Shown here: piece by piece, positions 1-9,982 of the stretch | Numbering within the stretch: the stretch's first letter is position 1 | How the letters are laid out: every line of letters begins with the position of its first letter | From: Beijerinckiaceae bacterium | GTDB taxonomy: Bacteria > Pseudomonadota > Alphaproteobacteria > Rhizobiales > Beijerinckiaceae | Assembly: GCA_027533425.1 (NCBI GenBank) | Contig: JAPZUD010000006.1 | Coordinates: forward strand, 1 to 64,000 | Length of the DNA stretch: 64,000 nt | Reading direction: 5' to 3' | Translations under genes and position numbers: made by a program | Notes under the pieces: generated by a model | Databases searched by the model: none | The model's input: the letters and a program-made list of their open reading frames with translations, nothing else | Told to the model about the DNA's origin: nothing

Positions 1-1
1 C

Positions 2-154
2 GCCGTCATCGGCAGCACCCTCGCGGTCCGGGGCGCCCATGCCCACGGTTACTATCACGGCGGCTACGCCTCGGATTGCTACCGTGTCCGCGAACGGGTC
101 TGGGACGATTACCGCGGCCGCTTCGTGGTGGTTCGCCGGACCGTCTGCCACTGA
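2..154 (+). CDS. C-terminal part of small exported hypothetical protein (truncated by window edge)
   Basis: Open from the window start in frame 2: ...AHGYYHGGYASDCYRVRERVWDDYRGRFVVVRRTVCH*; paralogous to the CDS at 460-741. Not in the supplied ORF track. Confidence 0.75.
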   Translation, partial: AVIGSTLAVRGAHAHGYYHGGYASDCYRVRERVWDDYRGRFVVVRRTVCH

Positions 155-183
155 ACAACCCCGCCCCTTCAGCCCTGCCCGGA

Positions 184-213
184 ACCCCGCCTCGCCCCCG
201 AGGCGGGGTTTTC
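184..213 (+). terminator. Rho-independent terminator
   Basis: ccccgcctcgcccccgaggcggggtttt: GC stem plus T run, ~30 nt after the stop of the first CDS. Confidence 0.75.
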
Positions 214-459
214 CGTTCGGACTCGAGCAAGGGCGGCCCGCGGAGCCGCCAGCACCTGGACATCCGTCAAGCCCGGACAGCCGCAAAGGACCAGCGCCCG
301 AAAACCCGCCTTCACCCTGTGCGCAAACGCACGGCGGACCGGGATGGGCCGGTCTAGGGTCTTTTCAACGACGAGACGAAAGCCCCGCCGCCCCGAAGAC
401 CCGAAACGCCAACCGCCTGCCCCCGGACCCCGAACCCCCGAAACCCTAGGAGACCCGCC

Positions 460-741
460 ATGAACACCTTCAAGAAGACCCTCGCCGCCACCGCCGCCGC
501 TCTCACCATGGCCGTGGCCTTCGCCCCCGCCGCCGAAGCCAAGTTCCATCGCAACGGCTGGCTGGCCGCCGGCCTGATCGGCGGCGCCGTGATCGGCACC
601 GCGATCGCCGCGAACAATGCCCACGCCGCCCCGGTCTACCACGCGCCGGAAGTCGGCCCGGATTGCTACCGCGTCCGCGAGCGCGTCTGGGACGATTACC
701 GCGGCCGCTTCGTGACGATCCGCAAGACGGTCTGCGAATAA
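460..741 (+). CDS. Small exported hypothetical protein (tandem paralog)
   Basis: Signal peptide-like MNTFKKTLAATAAALTMAVAFAPAAEA; C-terminal CYRVRERVWDDYRGRFVTIRKTVCE shared with the upstream CDS. Confidence 0.8.
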   Translation: MNTFKKTLAATAAALTMAVAFAPAAEAKFHRNGWLAAGLIGGAVIGTAIAANNAHAAPVYHAPEVGPDCYRVRERVWDDYRGRFVTIRKTVCE

Positions 742-798
742 GCCCCCCGTTCTCCCCCGGCGCCATCAGCCCCTGCCGATCCCGATGGCGCCTGGACT

Positions 799-838
799 GC
801 CCCGCTTCCTGCCGCTGGAAGCGGGGCTTTTTCTTTTT
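799..838 (+). terminator. Rho-independent terminator
   Basis: gccccgcttcctgccgctggaagcggggctttttcttttt. Confidence 0.85.
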
Positions 839-917
839 GCCGGGGCACGCTCCTGCCCTTTGCGCCTCTTCGCGCGGTCGATAAGCTGTCGCTAACTTAA
901 CGACACAGGATCGGCCG

Positions 918-2069
918 ATGGCCCTGCATTTCTCGCTCCCCGAATTCGAACGCCGCAAGCAGGCGACCCTCGCCGCCATGGCGCGCGACAAACTCGATGC
1001 GCTCTTCCTTTTCCAGCAGGAGAGCATGTTCTGGCTGACCGGCTATGACACGTTCGGGTTCTGCTTCTTCCAGTGCCTGGTGCTGAAGGCCGATGGCCGC
1101 ATGGCCCTGCTGACGCGCTCGGCCGATTACCGGCAAGCGCAGCGCACCTCGACGCTGGAGGACATCCGGATCTGGAAGGATTCCGCCACGGCCAATCCCG
1201 CCCTCGATCTTCGCGCCCTCGCGGCGGATCTCGGCCTTGCCGGCGCGCGGATCGGCGCCGAATTCGAGAGCTACGGCCTCGTTCATTCGAATGGCCGCAA
1301 GCTCGAGGCCGCCTTTGACGGATTCGCGACCCTTGTCGATGCCTCGACGATCCTCACCCGGCTCCGGGCCGTCAAATCGACCGAGGAAATCGCCTATGTG
1401 CTTGAAGCAGCTCGCTTGTCTGATGCAGCAGACAAGGCCGCGATCGACCATCTCGCCCCCGGCGCCGACGAGGGCGTGATCCTCGCCGCCCAGCACAATG
1501 CGGTCTTTGCCGCCGGCGGCGATTATCCGGCCAATGAATTCATCATCGGCTCGGGCGGCGATGCGCTGCTCTGCCGCTACAAATCCGGCCGGCGGCGTCT
1601 CGATGCAGATGACCAGATCACGCTCGAATTCGCCGGCACCGCCCGGCATTACCATGCCGCGATCATGCGGACGCATGTCGTCGGGAAGCCGAAGCCGCTG
1701 CACCGCCGCTATCATGAGGCGGCCGAGGAGGCCCTCCATGCCTGCCAGGCGGCGATGAAACCGGGCAATCCCGCCGCTGATGTCTTTGCCGCCCATGCCC
1801 GCGTGCTCGATTCGCACGGCCTCTCGGCGCATCGGCTGAATGCCTGCGGCTATTCCCTCGGCGCGAAATTCACGCCGTCGTGGATGGACTGGCCGATGTT
1901 CTTCGAGAACAACCCCTGGATCCTCGAACCCGGCATGGTCATGTTCGCGCATATGATCCTGATGGATTCGGCTTCGGAAACCGCCATGTGCCTCGGCCGG
2001 ACCTATCTCATCGAGGAAAAGGGCGCACGACCGATCAATGCATCCGATCTCGCATTGGTGATTCGATGA
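918..2069 (+). CDS. M24 family Xaa-Pro peptidase / creatinase-like hydrolase
   Basis: 383 aa; creatinase N-domain then pita-bread fold motifs (HSNGRKLEAAF, LEPGMVMFAHMILMD). Confidence 0.8.
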   Translation: MALHFSLPEFERRKQATLAAMARDKLDALFLFQQESMFWLTGYDTFGFCFFQCLVLKADGRMALLTRSADYRQAQRTSTLEDIRIWKDSATANPALDLRALAADLGLAGARIGAEFESYGLVHSNGRKLEAAFDGFATLVDASTILTRLRAVKSTEEIAYVLEAARLSDAADKAAIDHLAPGADEGVILAAQHNAVFAAGGDYPANEFIIGSGGDALLCRYKSGRRRLDADDQITLEFAGTARHYHAAIMRTHVVGKPKPLHRRYHEAAEEALHACQAAMKPGNPAADVFAAHARVLDSHGLSAHRLNACGYSLGAKFTPSWMDWPMFFENNPWILEPGMVMFAHMILMDSASETAMCLGRTYLIEEKGARPINASDLALVIR

Positions 2070-2386
2070 CCGTCCGCCTCGCAACCCTGGCAGCCGGAAT
2101 CCTCCTTGCGGTTGTGCCGGCGGCGGCCGCCAATGAGCCGCCGGATCTGGTCGGCGGCTCGCCCAATGTGACGATCGGTGGCCAGCCTGCCACGCGGCAG
2201 GGCGATGGTGTTTCCGGAGGAACCTCGCCGAATGTCTTCATCAACGGGCGCCCGGCAGCCATCCAGGGCAGCCGCACCGATTGCGGCGGAGTGATCGTCG
2301 GTGGCTCGTCGAATGTCTTCATCAATGGCCGGCCCGCGGCGACCGCGGGCAGCGCGACCACGCCATGCCCGCCGCGCGGGCCTTAA
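2066..2386 (+). CDS. PAAR-motif protein with Sec-type signal peptide
   Basis: ATGA overlap with the preceding CDS; MTVRLATLAAGILLAVVPAAAANE signal then three PAAR-like units (GGSPNVTIGGQPATRQGD, GTSPNVFINGRPAAIQGS, GSSNVFINGRPAATAGS). Confidence 0.75.
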   Translation: MTVRLATLAAGILLAVVPAAAANEPPDLVGGSPNVTIGGQPATRQGDGVSGGTSPNVFINGRPAAIQGSRTDCGGVIVGGSSNVFINGRPAATAGSATTPCPPRGP

Positions 2387-2476
2387 CCACGTTTGCCCTG
2401 CCGTTGCGCTGCCCCCTTCCCCTGCCGGGGTCCGGACGTTAAAAAAGCGTTAACAGATCGGTGAGGGAGAACCGGA

Positions 2477-3001
2477 ATGGCGCGGCGCTGGATCATGCGG
2501 GCAATGCTTGTGGCCCTGCTCCCGGTGGGGCTTGCGGCATGCCAGTCGAGCATGACGGCGATGGCCCCTGTCACAGGCGTCAGCGGATCGGCCACGCCTC
2601 TCGCCTTCGTCGCGGTTCAGGGCCCTGCCCCGGATCTCGCCCGGAAATTCGAATCGATTCTCGCCCAGGAAGCCCGCAAGCGTGGCTTCGAAGTGGTCAG
2701 CCCGGCCACGCCCGGCAATGCCCTCCGCGTGAAGACCTATCTCGATGCCTATCAGGCGGCGGATGGCAAATCCGGTTTCTCCTGGGTGCTCGACACCTCG
2801 GAAAACGGCCAGACCCGGTCAAACCGGGTGCGCGGCGCTGCGGCGCTCGGCACGGCAAGCAGCACGCCCTGGGCCTCGCTTGACGAGACGGCCATGCGCC
2901 AGATCGCGCAGATGAGCCTTGACGATCTGGCCCGCCTTTCGGCCGGGGATGTGGCGGCAGCGGCGGCCACCTCCACCGCCAGCACCAGTGAATCCGAGTG
3001 A
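2477..3001 (+). CDS. Hypothetical lipoprotein
   Basis: MARRWIMRAMLVALLPVGLAAC lipobox; 174 aa. Confidence 0.7.
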   Translation: MARRWIMRAMLVALLPVGLAACQSSMTAMAPVTGVSGSATPLAFVAVQGPAPDLARKFESILAQEARKRGFEVVSPATPGNALRVKTYLDAYQAADGKSGFSWVLDTSENGQTRSNRVRGAAALGTASSTPWASLDETAMRQIAQMSLDDLARLSAGDVAAAAATSTASTSESE

Positions 3002-3166
3002 CCGGTACCGGCCGGCGTTGATTTTTGGCCACGCAAGTCTGTTCTCCTGTGCTGTAACAGGCCTGTCATGTTGAAACGCGCGGCGTCGCGCGCTACCAGC
3101 GTGACATCCGGCTGGCCTGCCTCGGGGGCAAGGGGCCGCCGGCTGGCACAAGCGGGAACCGGGATC

Positions 3167-4108
3167 ATGGACAAGATCAAGCTCGTCGCGGGCAATTCGA
3201 ACCGGCCGCTCGCCGAGGCCATCGGTGCCTATCTCCAGCAGCCTCTGGCCAAGTGCCAGGTCCGGCGTTTCGCGGACATGGAAATCTTTGTCGAAATTCA
3301 GGAGAATGTGCGCGGCGAGGATGTGTTCGTCATCCAGTCGACATCCTTCCCGACCAATGACCACCTGATGGAATTGCTGATCATCACCGATGCGCTGCGC
3401 CGCTCCTCGGCCAAGCGCATCACGGCGGTGGTTCCGTATTTCGGCTATGCCCGACAGGACCGCAAATCGGCACCGCGCACGCCGATCTCGGCCAAGCTGG
3501 TCGCCAACCTGATGACCGAGGCCGGCGCCGACCGCGTGCTGACGCTCGATCTCCACGCTGCCCAGATCCAGGGCTTCTTCGACGTGCCGGTGGACAACCT
3601 TTTCGGCGCGCCGGTCATGGTGCAGGACATCAAGTCCCGCTTCGAGGCCGGCAAGGTGATGGTGGTCTCGCCGGATGTCGGCGGCGTCGTCCGTGCCCGC
3701 GCCCTGGCCAACCGCATCAATGCCCCGCTCGCCATTGTCGACAAGCGCCGCCCGCGCGCCGGCGAATCGGAAGTCATGAACATCATCGGCGAGGTCGAGG
3801 GCTATTCCTGCATTCTCGTCGACGACATCGTCGATTCGGGCGGCACGCTCTGCAATGCGGCCGAGGCCCTGCTGGCGAACGGCGCGCGCGATGTCTCGGC
3901 CTATATCACCCATGGCGTGCTCTCGGGCGGTGCCGTGGCCCGCATCACCGCCTCGAAGCTGAAGGAACTGGTCCTGACCGATTCCATCCAGCCGACCGAG
4001 GCGGTACGCGTGGCGAAAAACATCCGCGTCATTTCCGTGGCCACGCTGCTGGGCGAGGCGATCAAGCGGACGGCGGGTGAAGAGAGCGTGTCCAGCCTGT
4101 TCGACTGA
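3167..4108 (+). CDS. prs: Ribose-phosphate pyrophosphokinase
   Basis: [23 protein letters not shown]..., [49 protein letters not shown] track start at 3068 trimmed to ATG 3167. Confidence 0.97.
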   Translation: MDKIKLVAGNSNRPLAEAIGAYLQQPLAKCQVRRFADMEIFVEIQENVRGEDVFVIQSTSFPTNDHLMELLIITDALRRSSAKRITAVVPYFGYARQDRKSAPRTPISAKLVANLMTEAGADRVLTLDLHAAQIQGFFDVPVDNLFGAPVMVQDIKSRFEAGKVMVVSPDVGGVVRARALANRINAPLAIVDKRRPRAGESEVMNIIGEVEGYSCILVDDIVDSGGTLCNAAEALLANGARDVSAYITHGVLSGGAVARITASKLKELVLTDSIQPTEAVRVAKNIRVISVATLLGEAIKRTAGEESVSSLFD

Positions 4109-4121
4109 TCCGGGAGGCCGC

Positions 4122-4739
4122 ATGAGCGCCAGCCACGACGTGACGACCCTCGCCGAGCTGGATGCGCTCTATTCGCCGGTCAACCCGACCGCAATCCTCA
4201 AGGAAATCGACCGGATCATCCCCGAATATGCCCGCTTCATCGAGGCTGCGCCCTTCGTGGTGATCTCGACGGTCGGGCCGGAAGGGCTGGATTGCTCGCC
4301 GCGCGGGGATCCGGCCGGCTTCATCCGCATCCTCGACGAGAAGACCCTGCTCATCCCGGACCGCCGCGGCAATAACCGTGTCGACACGTTGCGCAACCTC
4401 GTCCGCGATCCGCGCATCGCGCTGCTCTTCATGATCCCCGGCATCGGCAATACGATGCGGGTCAATGGCCGCGCCCGGATCTCGGCCGATCCGGAGCTCT
4501 GCGCCAGCTTCGCCATGCGCGGCAATCCGGCGACGACGGTGATCACGGTCACCGTCGAGTCGATCTACCCGCAATGCCCGAAGGCACTGGTCCGCTCGCG
4601 GCTCTGGAACCCGGACGCGCAGATCCCCCGCTCCGCCCTGCCTTCCACCGGCGAGATGATGAAGGCGATCGACCCCGCCTTCGATGCCGAGACCTACGAG
4701 GCGGAATACCCGGCCCGGATGGAGCGCACGATCTACTGA
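4122..4739 (+). CDS. Pyridoxamine 5'-phosphate oxidase family FMN-binding protein
   Basis: PNPOx-like: [76 protein letters not shown]. Confidence 0.85.
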   Translation: MSASHDVTTLAELDALYSPVNPTAILKEIDRIIPEYARFIEAAPFVVISTVGPEGLDCSPRGDPAGFIRILDEKTLLIPDRRGNNRVDTLRNLVRDPRIALLFMIPGIGNTMRVNGRARISADPELCASFAMRGNPATTVITVTVESIYPQCPKALVRSRLWNPDAQIPRSALPSTGEMMKAIDPAFDAETYEAEYPARMERTIY

Positions 4740-4827
4740 GGCCGGCCCTCCGGGTTGCGTGTCGGGCGTTTTTCGCCTATGGACCCGCCGTGCCGGTCTT
4801 GCACCCTTGGAGGAAGCGGCACAAACG

Positions 4828-4857
4828 CGGGGCCCAGCGCCCCGGTTTTCATTTTTG
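4828..4857 (+). promoter_or_regulatory. Terminator-like hairpin in the rplY leader (terminator or attenuator)
   Basis: cGGGGCccagcGCCCCggttttcattttt, immediately before the ggag Shine-Dalgarno and ATG of rplY. Confidence 0.6.
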
Positions 4858-4866
4858 GAGAATGCC

Positions 4867-5451
4867 ATGTCCACCATCAAGAACCTCTCGGCCACGCGCC
4901 GTGAGCGGGCCGGTAAGGGGGCCGCCCGTGCTGTTCGTCGTGAAGGCCGCGTCCCGGCCGTCATTTACGGCGCCGGCCAGCCGCCCGTTTCGATCTCGCT
5001 CGACTTCAAGGATACGAACAAGCTGATCTATGCCGGTCACTTCCTGACCACCGTGTTCGACATTGATGTCGAAGGCGAAAAGATCCGCGCCATCCCGCGC
5101 GATTATCAGCTCGACGTTGTCCGTGACTTCCCGATCCATGTCGACTTCCTCCGCCTCGGCGAAGGCGCGACCGTGCGCGTCGAGGTCCCGGTCCATGTCG
5201 TCGGCCAGGAAGCCTCGCCGGGCCTGAAGGCCGGTGGCGCACTGAACCTTGTCCGCCATACGGTCGAGTTCAATGTTCCGGCCGACAGCATCCCGGAATT
5301 TATCGAAGTCGACGTCTCGAAGGCCAAGCTTGGCGATTCGATCCACATCTCGGCGGTCAAGCTGCCGGCCGGTGCCAAGCCGGTTATCTCGGACCGTGAC
5401 TTCACCGTCGTGACGATTGCCGGCACCGGTGCCAAAGGCGGCGAAGGCTGA
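4867..5451 (+). CDS. rplY: 50S ribosomal protein L25/general stress protein Ctc
   Basis: [35 protein letters not shown]...; L25 N-domain plus TL5 C-domain. Start trimmed from 4684. Confidence 0.95.
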   Translation: MSTIKNLSATRRERAGKGAARAVRREGRVPAVIYGAGQPPVSISLDFKDTNKLIYAGHFLTTVFDIDVEGEKIRAIPRDYQLDVVRDFPIHVDFLRLGEGATVRVEVPVHVVGQEASPGLKAGGALNLVRHTVEFNVPADSIPEFIEVDVSKAKLGDSIHISAVKLPAGAKPVISDRDFTVVTIAGTGAKGGEG

Positions 5452-5548
5452 TCCCTTCCGGAAGGAGGCGCCCTGACGGGCCCTCCCCTGCCAATCCGGC
5501 TGCCGCGCCATCCCGCGCTGCAGCCTTTTTCTTGAGCGGAGCCAGGCG

Positions 5549-6178
5549 ATGCATCTCCTCGTCGGCCTCGGGAATCCCGGCCCCCGCTATGCCGGGAATC
5601 GACACAATATCGGCTTCATGGCTCTCGACGCGCTGCATCGGCGCTGGCGCGGCGCGCCCTGGCGCGCCCGCTTCCAGGGCGAGGCCAGCGAGATCACCAT
5701 CGGGACAGACCGCGCCATCCTGCTCAAGCCGACCACCTTCATGAACGAGAGCGGCCGCGCGGTCGGCGAGGCGATGCGCTTCTACAAGATCCCGCTCGAC
5801 CGGGTGCTGGTCTTCCACGACGAACTCGACCTGCCGCCCGGCAAACTCCGGGTGAAGACCGGCGGCGGCAATGCGGGCCATAACGGGCTGCGTTCGATCA
5901 CCGCCCATTGCGGTAACGAGTATCCGCGCCTGCGGCTCGGCATCGGTCATCCCGGCGACAAGGCGCTCGTCCATGCCTATGTGCTCAACGATTTCGCGAA
6001 GGCCGAGGAAGGCTGGGTCGACAGCCTGTGCCGCGCCATGGCCGAGGAAGCACCCCGGCTGCTGGCAGCCGATGCGGCCGGCTTCCAGAGCAAGGTGCAT
6101 CTGGCGATGGACGCGGCTGGCCATGGCAACCCGGAAACCCTTGGCCGCCCCGCGAAAAAGACTGGACTTCCCGATTGA
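5549..6178 (+). CDS. pth: Peptidyl-tRNA hydrolase
   Basis: [53 protein letters not shown]. Confidence 0.97.
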   Translation: MHLLVGLGNPGPRYAGNRHNIGFMALDALHRRWRGAPWRARFQGEASEITIGTDRAILLKPTTFMNESGRAVGEAMRFYKIPLDRVLVFHDELDLPPGKLRVKTGGGNAGHNGLRSITAHCGNEYPRLRLGIGHPGDKALVHAYVLNDFAKAEEGWVDSLCRAMAEEAPRLLAADAAGFQSKVHLAMDAAGHGNPETLGRPAKKTGLPD

Positions 6179-6236
6179 TCGAAGGTCAAAAGACCGCGAT
6201 TTCCTTCTTCCTGCACAGAATTGAGCGGACCACGCC

Positions 6237-7334
6237 ATGGGCTTCAAATGCGGTATCGTCGGCCTGCCGAATGTCGGCAAATCGACCCTTTTCAACGCCC
6301 TGACGCAGACGGCGGCGGCGCAGGCCGCCAATTATCCGTTCTGCACCATCGAGCCCAATGTCGGCGATGTTGCCGTGCCGGATGACCGGCTGGAAAAGCT
6401 CTCGGCGATTGCCGGCTCGAAGGAGATCATCCCGACCCGCCTGACCTTCGTCGACATTGCCGGCCTCGTGCGCGGCGCCTCGAAGGGCGAGGGCCTCGGC
6501 AACCAGTTTCTCGCCAATATCCGCGAGGTGGATGCCATCGCCCATGTGGTGCGCTGCTTCGAGGATTCCGACATCACCCATGTCGAAGGCAAGATCGACC
6601 CGATCGCCGACATCGAGACGATCGAGACGGAATTGATGCTGGCTGATCTCGACAGCCTCGAGAAGCGCATCGTCGCCATCGAGAAGAAGGCCAAAGGCAA
6701 CGACAAGGAGGCCAAGGAAACCTTCGACCTGATGAGCCGCGCACTCGTGCTGCTGCGCGAGGGCAAGCCGGCGCGGCTGGTCGAGATCAAGCCGACCGAG
6801 GCAAAGGCCTTCGACATGCTCGGCCTCCTGACCGCCAAGCCGGTCCTGTATGTCTGCAATGTCGAGGAAGCCTCGGCCGACAAGGGCAATGCCTTCTCCG
6901 CGCGCGTCTTCCAGCGGGCAAAGGAGGAAGGCGCACGCGCCGTCGTTGTTTCCGCCAAGATCGAAAGCGAGATCGCCGTCCTCGCGCCGGACGAACAGCG
7001 CGACTATCTCGAGGCGATCGGCCTCGAGGAACCCGGCCTCAACCGCGTGATCCGGGAGGGCTATGCCCTCCTCGGCCTGATCACGTATTTCACGGTCGGC
7101 CCGAAGGAAGCGCGCGCCTGGACGGTGATGGCCGGCACGAAGGCGCCGCAGGCGGCAGGCGTCATCCATACCGATTTCGAGAAGGGCTTCATCCGCGCCG
7201 AAACCGTGGCCTACGAGGATTACGTCGCGCTCAAGGGCGAAGCCGGCGCACGCGATGCCGGGAAGTTCCGTCTCGAAGGCAAGGAATATGTCGTCGCGGA
7301 TGGTGACGTGCTGCATTTCCGCTTCGCGAACTGA
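6237..7334 (+). CDS. ychF: Redox-regulated ATPase YchF
   Basis: MGFKCGIVGLPNVGKSTLFNALT, FVDIAGLVRGASKGEGLGNQFL, C-terminal TGS domain. Confidence 0.97.
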   Translation: MGFKCGIVGLPNVGKSTLFNALTQTAAAQAANYPFCTIEPNVGDVAVPDDRLEKLSAIAGSKEIIPTRLTFVDIAGLVRGASKGEGLGNQFLANIREVDAIAHVVRCFEDSDITHVEGKIDPIADIETIETELMLADLDSLEKRIVAIEKKAKGNDKEAKETFDLMSRALVLLREGKPARLVEIKPTEAKAFDMLGLLTAKPVLYVCNVEEASADKGNAFSARVFQRAKEEGARAVVVSAKIESEIAVLAPDEQRDYLEAIGLEEPGLNRVIREGYALLGLITYFTVGPKEARAWTVMAGTKAPQAAGVIHTDFEKGFIRAETVAYEDYVALKGEAGARDAGKFRLEGKEYVVADGDVLHFRFAN

Positions 7335-7455
7335 AGCGGCGCCAGCCAGGCCGGGCCCCCGGCCAGGTTGGCGCATCCGGAAAAATCACACAGCGACATC
7401 TTGTCATTAACCATTGCGACTTTAGTCTATATCCCGGGCTCTCCGGGAGGTGGTC

Positions 7456-7668
7456 ATGGCTGTGATCGTCGCTGAAATCCGTTCGGTCTATTACCGTGCC
7501 TTGATGGTGCTGCTCTTTCCCTTCGTCTTCCTCTGGACCGCGCTCGAATCGGTCCCGCGGGAATGGATCAGGGGCTTTTTCGAGGGCGCGCTTCTGTCCT
7601 TCGCCATCGTCTCCACACTCGCCCTCGGGCTGGCGAGCGTGTATGGCTTGAAGATCCTGTTTTCCTGA
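7456..7668 (+). CDS. Small hypothetical membrane protein
   Basis: MAVIVAEIRSVYYRALMVLLFPFVFLWTALESVPREWIRGFFEGALLSFAIVSTLALGLASVYGLKILFS; cggga-aggtgg upstream. Confidence 0.55.
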   Translation: MAVIVAEIRSVYYRALMVLLFPFVFLWTALESVPREWIRGFFEGALLSFAIVSTLALGLASVYGLKILFS

Positions 7669-7715
7669 CGACCGGCGCGGCCCTCCCACCGGTCCTTCCG
7701 CATGGACCGGCGAAA

Positions 7716-8693
7716 ATGCGCTATTTTGAAGATTTCGAGGTCGGAACCTCGGAAGCCTATGGCTCGATCACGATCCGCGAAGACGAGATGCTCGCTTTCG
7801 CCGCGGAATTCGACCCCCAGCCCATGCATCTCGATGCGGCCTCCGAGCAGGCCCGTCGCATGGGCGGGGTGATCGCGTCCGGCTGGTATACCTGCTCGGC
7901 CAATATGCGCCTGATGGCCGACCACTTCATCCTGAACTCGGCCGGCATGGGCTCGCCCGGTGTCTCGAACCTCAAATGGGCGAGGCCCGTCCGGGCCGGT
8001 GACCGGTTGACCGGGCGGATGCATATTCTCGATCGCAAGCCCTCCACCAGCAAGCCGGATCGCGGCTTCGTGCAATATCGCTTCGACCTGCACAACCAGG
8101 ATGGCGAGCTGGTTCTCGAACAGACAAACCTGATCATGATGGGCCGCCGCGAGCCGGGCCTTGTCGAAGCGGTCCCGACCGCCATCTCGCGCCCCCCGGT
8201 CGAGACTTTCCCGCCGGAGCCGAATATCACGCGGTTCGGCCCGATCGAGGAGATCCAACCCGGCATGGTCGTCCGCTTCGGCACCTACGAGTTCACACCC
8301 GAGAGGATGCTGCGCTTTGCCCGCCGCTATGATCCGCAGGAATTCCACCTGTCGGAGGAAGCCGGCCGGAACAGCCATTTCGGCGGCCTCTCCGCCTCCG
8401 GCTGGCATACGGCCTCGGCCTGGATGGGCACCGTGATCCGCTTCTGGCAGGAGCGCGAGAAAGAAGCGCCGCTCCCCAAGCGCGGACCTGGCTTCGGCTT
8501 TACCGACCTGCACTGGATCCGCCCGGTCCTCGCTGGCGACACGCTGACCTATTTCGCGAGAATCATCGAGGCGCGGGCCTCGCAGTCGAAACCGGGTTGG
8601 GGCATCGTGACCCAGCGCAACTATGCCATCAACCAGAACGGTATTCCGGTCTTCGCCTTCACTGGCGCCGTGCTCTGGGGAACGCGGGAATGA
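7716..8693 (+). CDS. Tandem MaoC-like (double hotdog) dehydratase
   Basis: Two MaoC units: FAAEFDPQPMHLD...GGVIASGWYTCS and FARRYDPQEFHLS...FGGLSASGWHTAS. Start trimmed to 7716. Confidence 0.88.
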   Translation: MRYFEDFEVGTSEAYGSITIREDEMLAFAAEFDPQPMHLDAASEQARRMGGVIASGWYTCSANMRLMADHFILNSAGMGSPGVSNLKWARPVRAGDRLTGRMHILDRKPSTSKPDRGFVQYRFDLHNQDGELVLEQTNLIMMGRREPGLVEAVPTAISRPPVETFPPEPNITRFGPIEEIQPGMVVRFGTYEFTPERMLRFARRYDPQEFHLSEEAGRNSHFGGLSASGWHTASAWMGTVIRFWQEREKEAPLPKRGPGFGFTDLHWIRPVLAGDTLTYFARIIEARASQSKPGWGIVTQRNYAINQNGIPVFAFTGAVLWGTRE

Positions 8694-9322
8694 CCTCCGC
8701 CCCGCGCCTTCTGCTTACCGCCGGCCATCGCATTCTTGTCGTCATGGCCGCCACTGTAGAATACGGCCCGGCCCTTCGGGACCGGATCGCCCCGGTCATT
8801 ACGGGCCTCGGCCCGGTCGAGGCTGCAATCGGCACGACCCGCGCCTTGCAGGATTGCCTCGATCATCAGGGCCTGCCCGACATCGTGCTGTCCGTGGGCT
8901 CCGCCGGGTCCCGCCGGCTTGAACAGGGCGCTGTCTATCAGGTGAGCGCGGTTTCCTACCGCGATATGGATGCCTCGCCCCTCGGCTTCGAAAAGGGCTG
9001 CACGCCGTTTCTCGACCTTCCGGCCGAACTGGCCTTGCCACTGCGTCTGAGGGACGTACCGGCGGCGCGACTTTCCACCGGTGCCAACATCGTCTCCGGC
9101 CCGGCCTATGAGGCGATCGACGCAGATATGGTCGATATGGAGACCTATGCCGTCCTGCGCGCCTGCCAGCACTTCGGCGTGCCGTTGATCGGCCTGCGCG
9201 GCATCTCGGACGGAGCCGAGGACCTGCGCCATTATGATGACTGGACAGCCCTTCTCGGCCATCTCGATCAGGAAATGGCCGCAATCATCGACCGGCTGGA
9301 GGCTCTGCTGCTGCCGGGCTGA
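8690..9322 (+). CDS. Phosphorylase family nucleosidase (MTA/SAH nucleosidase-like)
   Basis: ATGA overlap; GLGPVEAAIGT, VLSVGSAGS, DADMVDMETYAVLRACQHFGVPLIGLRGISD. Confidence 0.8.
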   Translation: MTSAPRLLLTAGHRILVVMAATVEYGPALRDRIAPVITGLGPVEAAIGTTRALQDCLDHQGLPDIVLSVGSAGSRRLEQGAVYQVSAVSYRDMDASPLGFEKGCTPFLDLPAELALPLRLRDVPAARLSTGANIVSGPAYEAIDADMVDMETYAVLRACQHFGVPLIGLRGISDGAEDLRHYDDWTALLGHLDQEMAAIIDRLEALLLPG

Positions 9323-9328
9323 GGCTGT

Positions 9329-9862
9329 TCAATGACCGTCAAAGGCGACGAGGGTCCGCACCGGCACACCCAAAGCCTCGATCTTGGCCCGCCCGCCCAG
9401 TTCCGGCAGATCGATCACGAAACAGGCCGCCTCGACCTTCGCCCCGATCTTCTGCAGCAATTGCACGGCCGCAGTGGCCGTGCCGCCGGTCGCGATCAGG
9501 TCATCGACAAGGATCACCTTCTCGCCGGGTGCAACGGCGTCGAGATGGATCTCCATTTCGTCGGTGCCGTATTCCAGTGCATAGGAAATCGAGACCGTGC
9601 GGTGCGGCAACTTGCCTTTCTTGCGGATCGGCACGAAGCCGCAGGAGAGCTGATGGGCCACTGCGCCGCCAAGGATGAAGCCGCGCGCCTCGATGCCCGC
9701 CACCTTGTCCACGCGGGCGCCGGCATAGGGCTGGACCAGCTCGTCCACGGCTCTGCGGAAGGCACGAGGATTGCCAAGCAGGGTCGAGATATCCCGGAAC
9801 TGGATACCGGGTTTCGGGTAATCCGGAATGGTCCGGATCGTATTGCGCAGGAAATCCATCAC
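9329..9862 (-). CDS. apt: Adenine phosphoribosyltransferase
   Basis: [52 protein letters not shown]. Confidence 0.97.
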   Translation of the reverse strand: MMDFLRNTIRTIPDYPKPGIQFRDISTLLGNPRAFRRAVDELVQPYAGARVDKVAGIEARGFILGGAVAHQLSCGFVPIRKKGKLPHRTVSISYALEYGTDEMEIHLDAVAPGEKVILVDDLIATGGTATAAVQLLQKIGAKVEAACFVIDLPELGGRAKIEALGVPVRTLVAFDGH

Positions 9863-9936
9863 TTGCCGTTTCGTCAGAAGGTCATCAGCATTTTTTCACG
9901 TCCCGCGCCGCCCTTGGCAAGCCGGAAACACGCATG

Positions 9937-9962
9937 AAAAAAGGGGCCGAAGCCCCTTTTCC
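9937..9962 (-). terminator. Bidirectional Rho-independent terminator
   Basis: aaaaaaggggccgaagccccttttcc between petC end and apt start; would terminate petABC. Confidence 0.8.
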
Positions 9963-9982
9963 ATCATTCCCTCATGAAGGGC

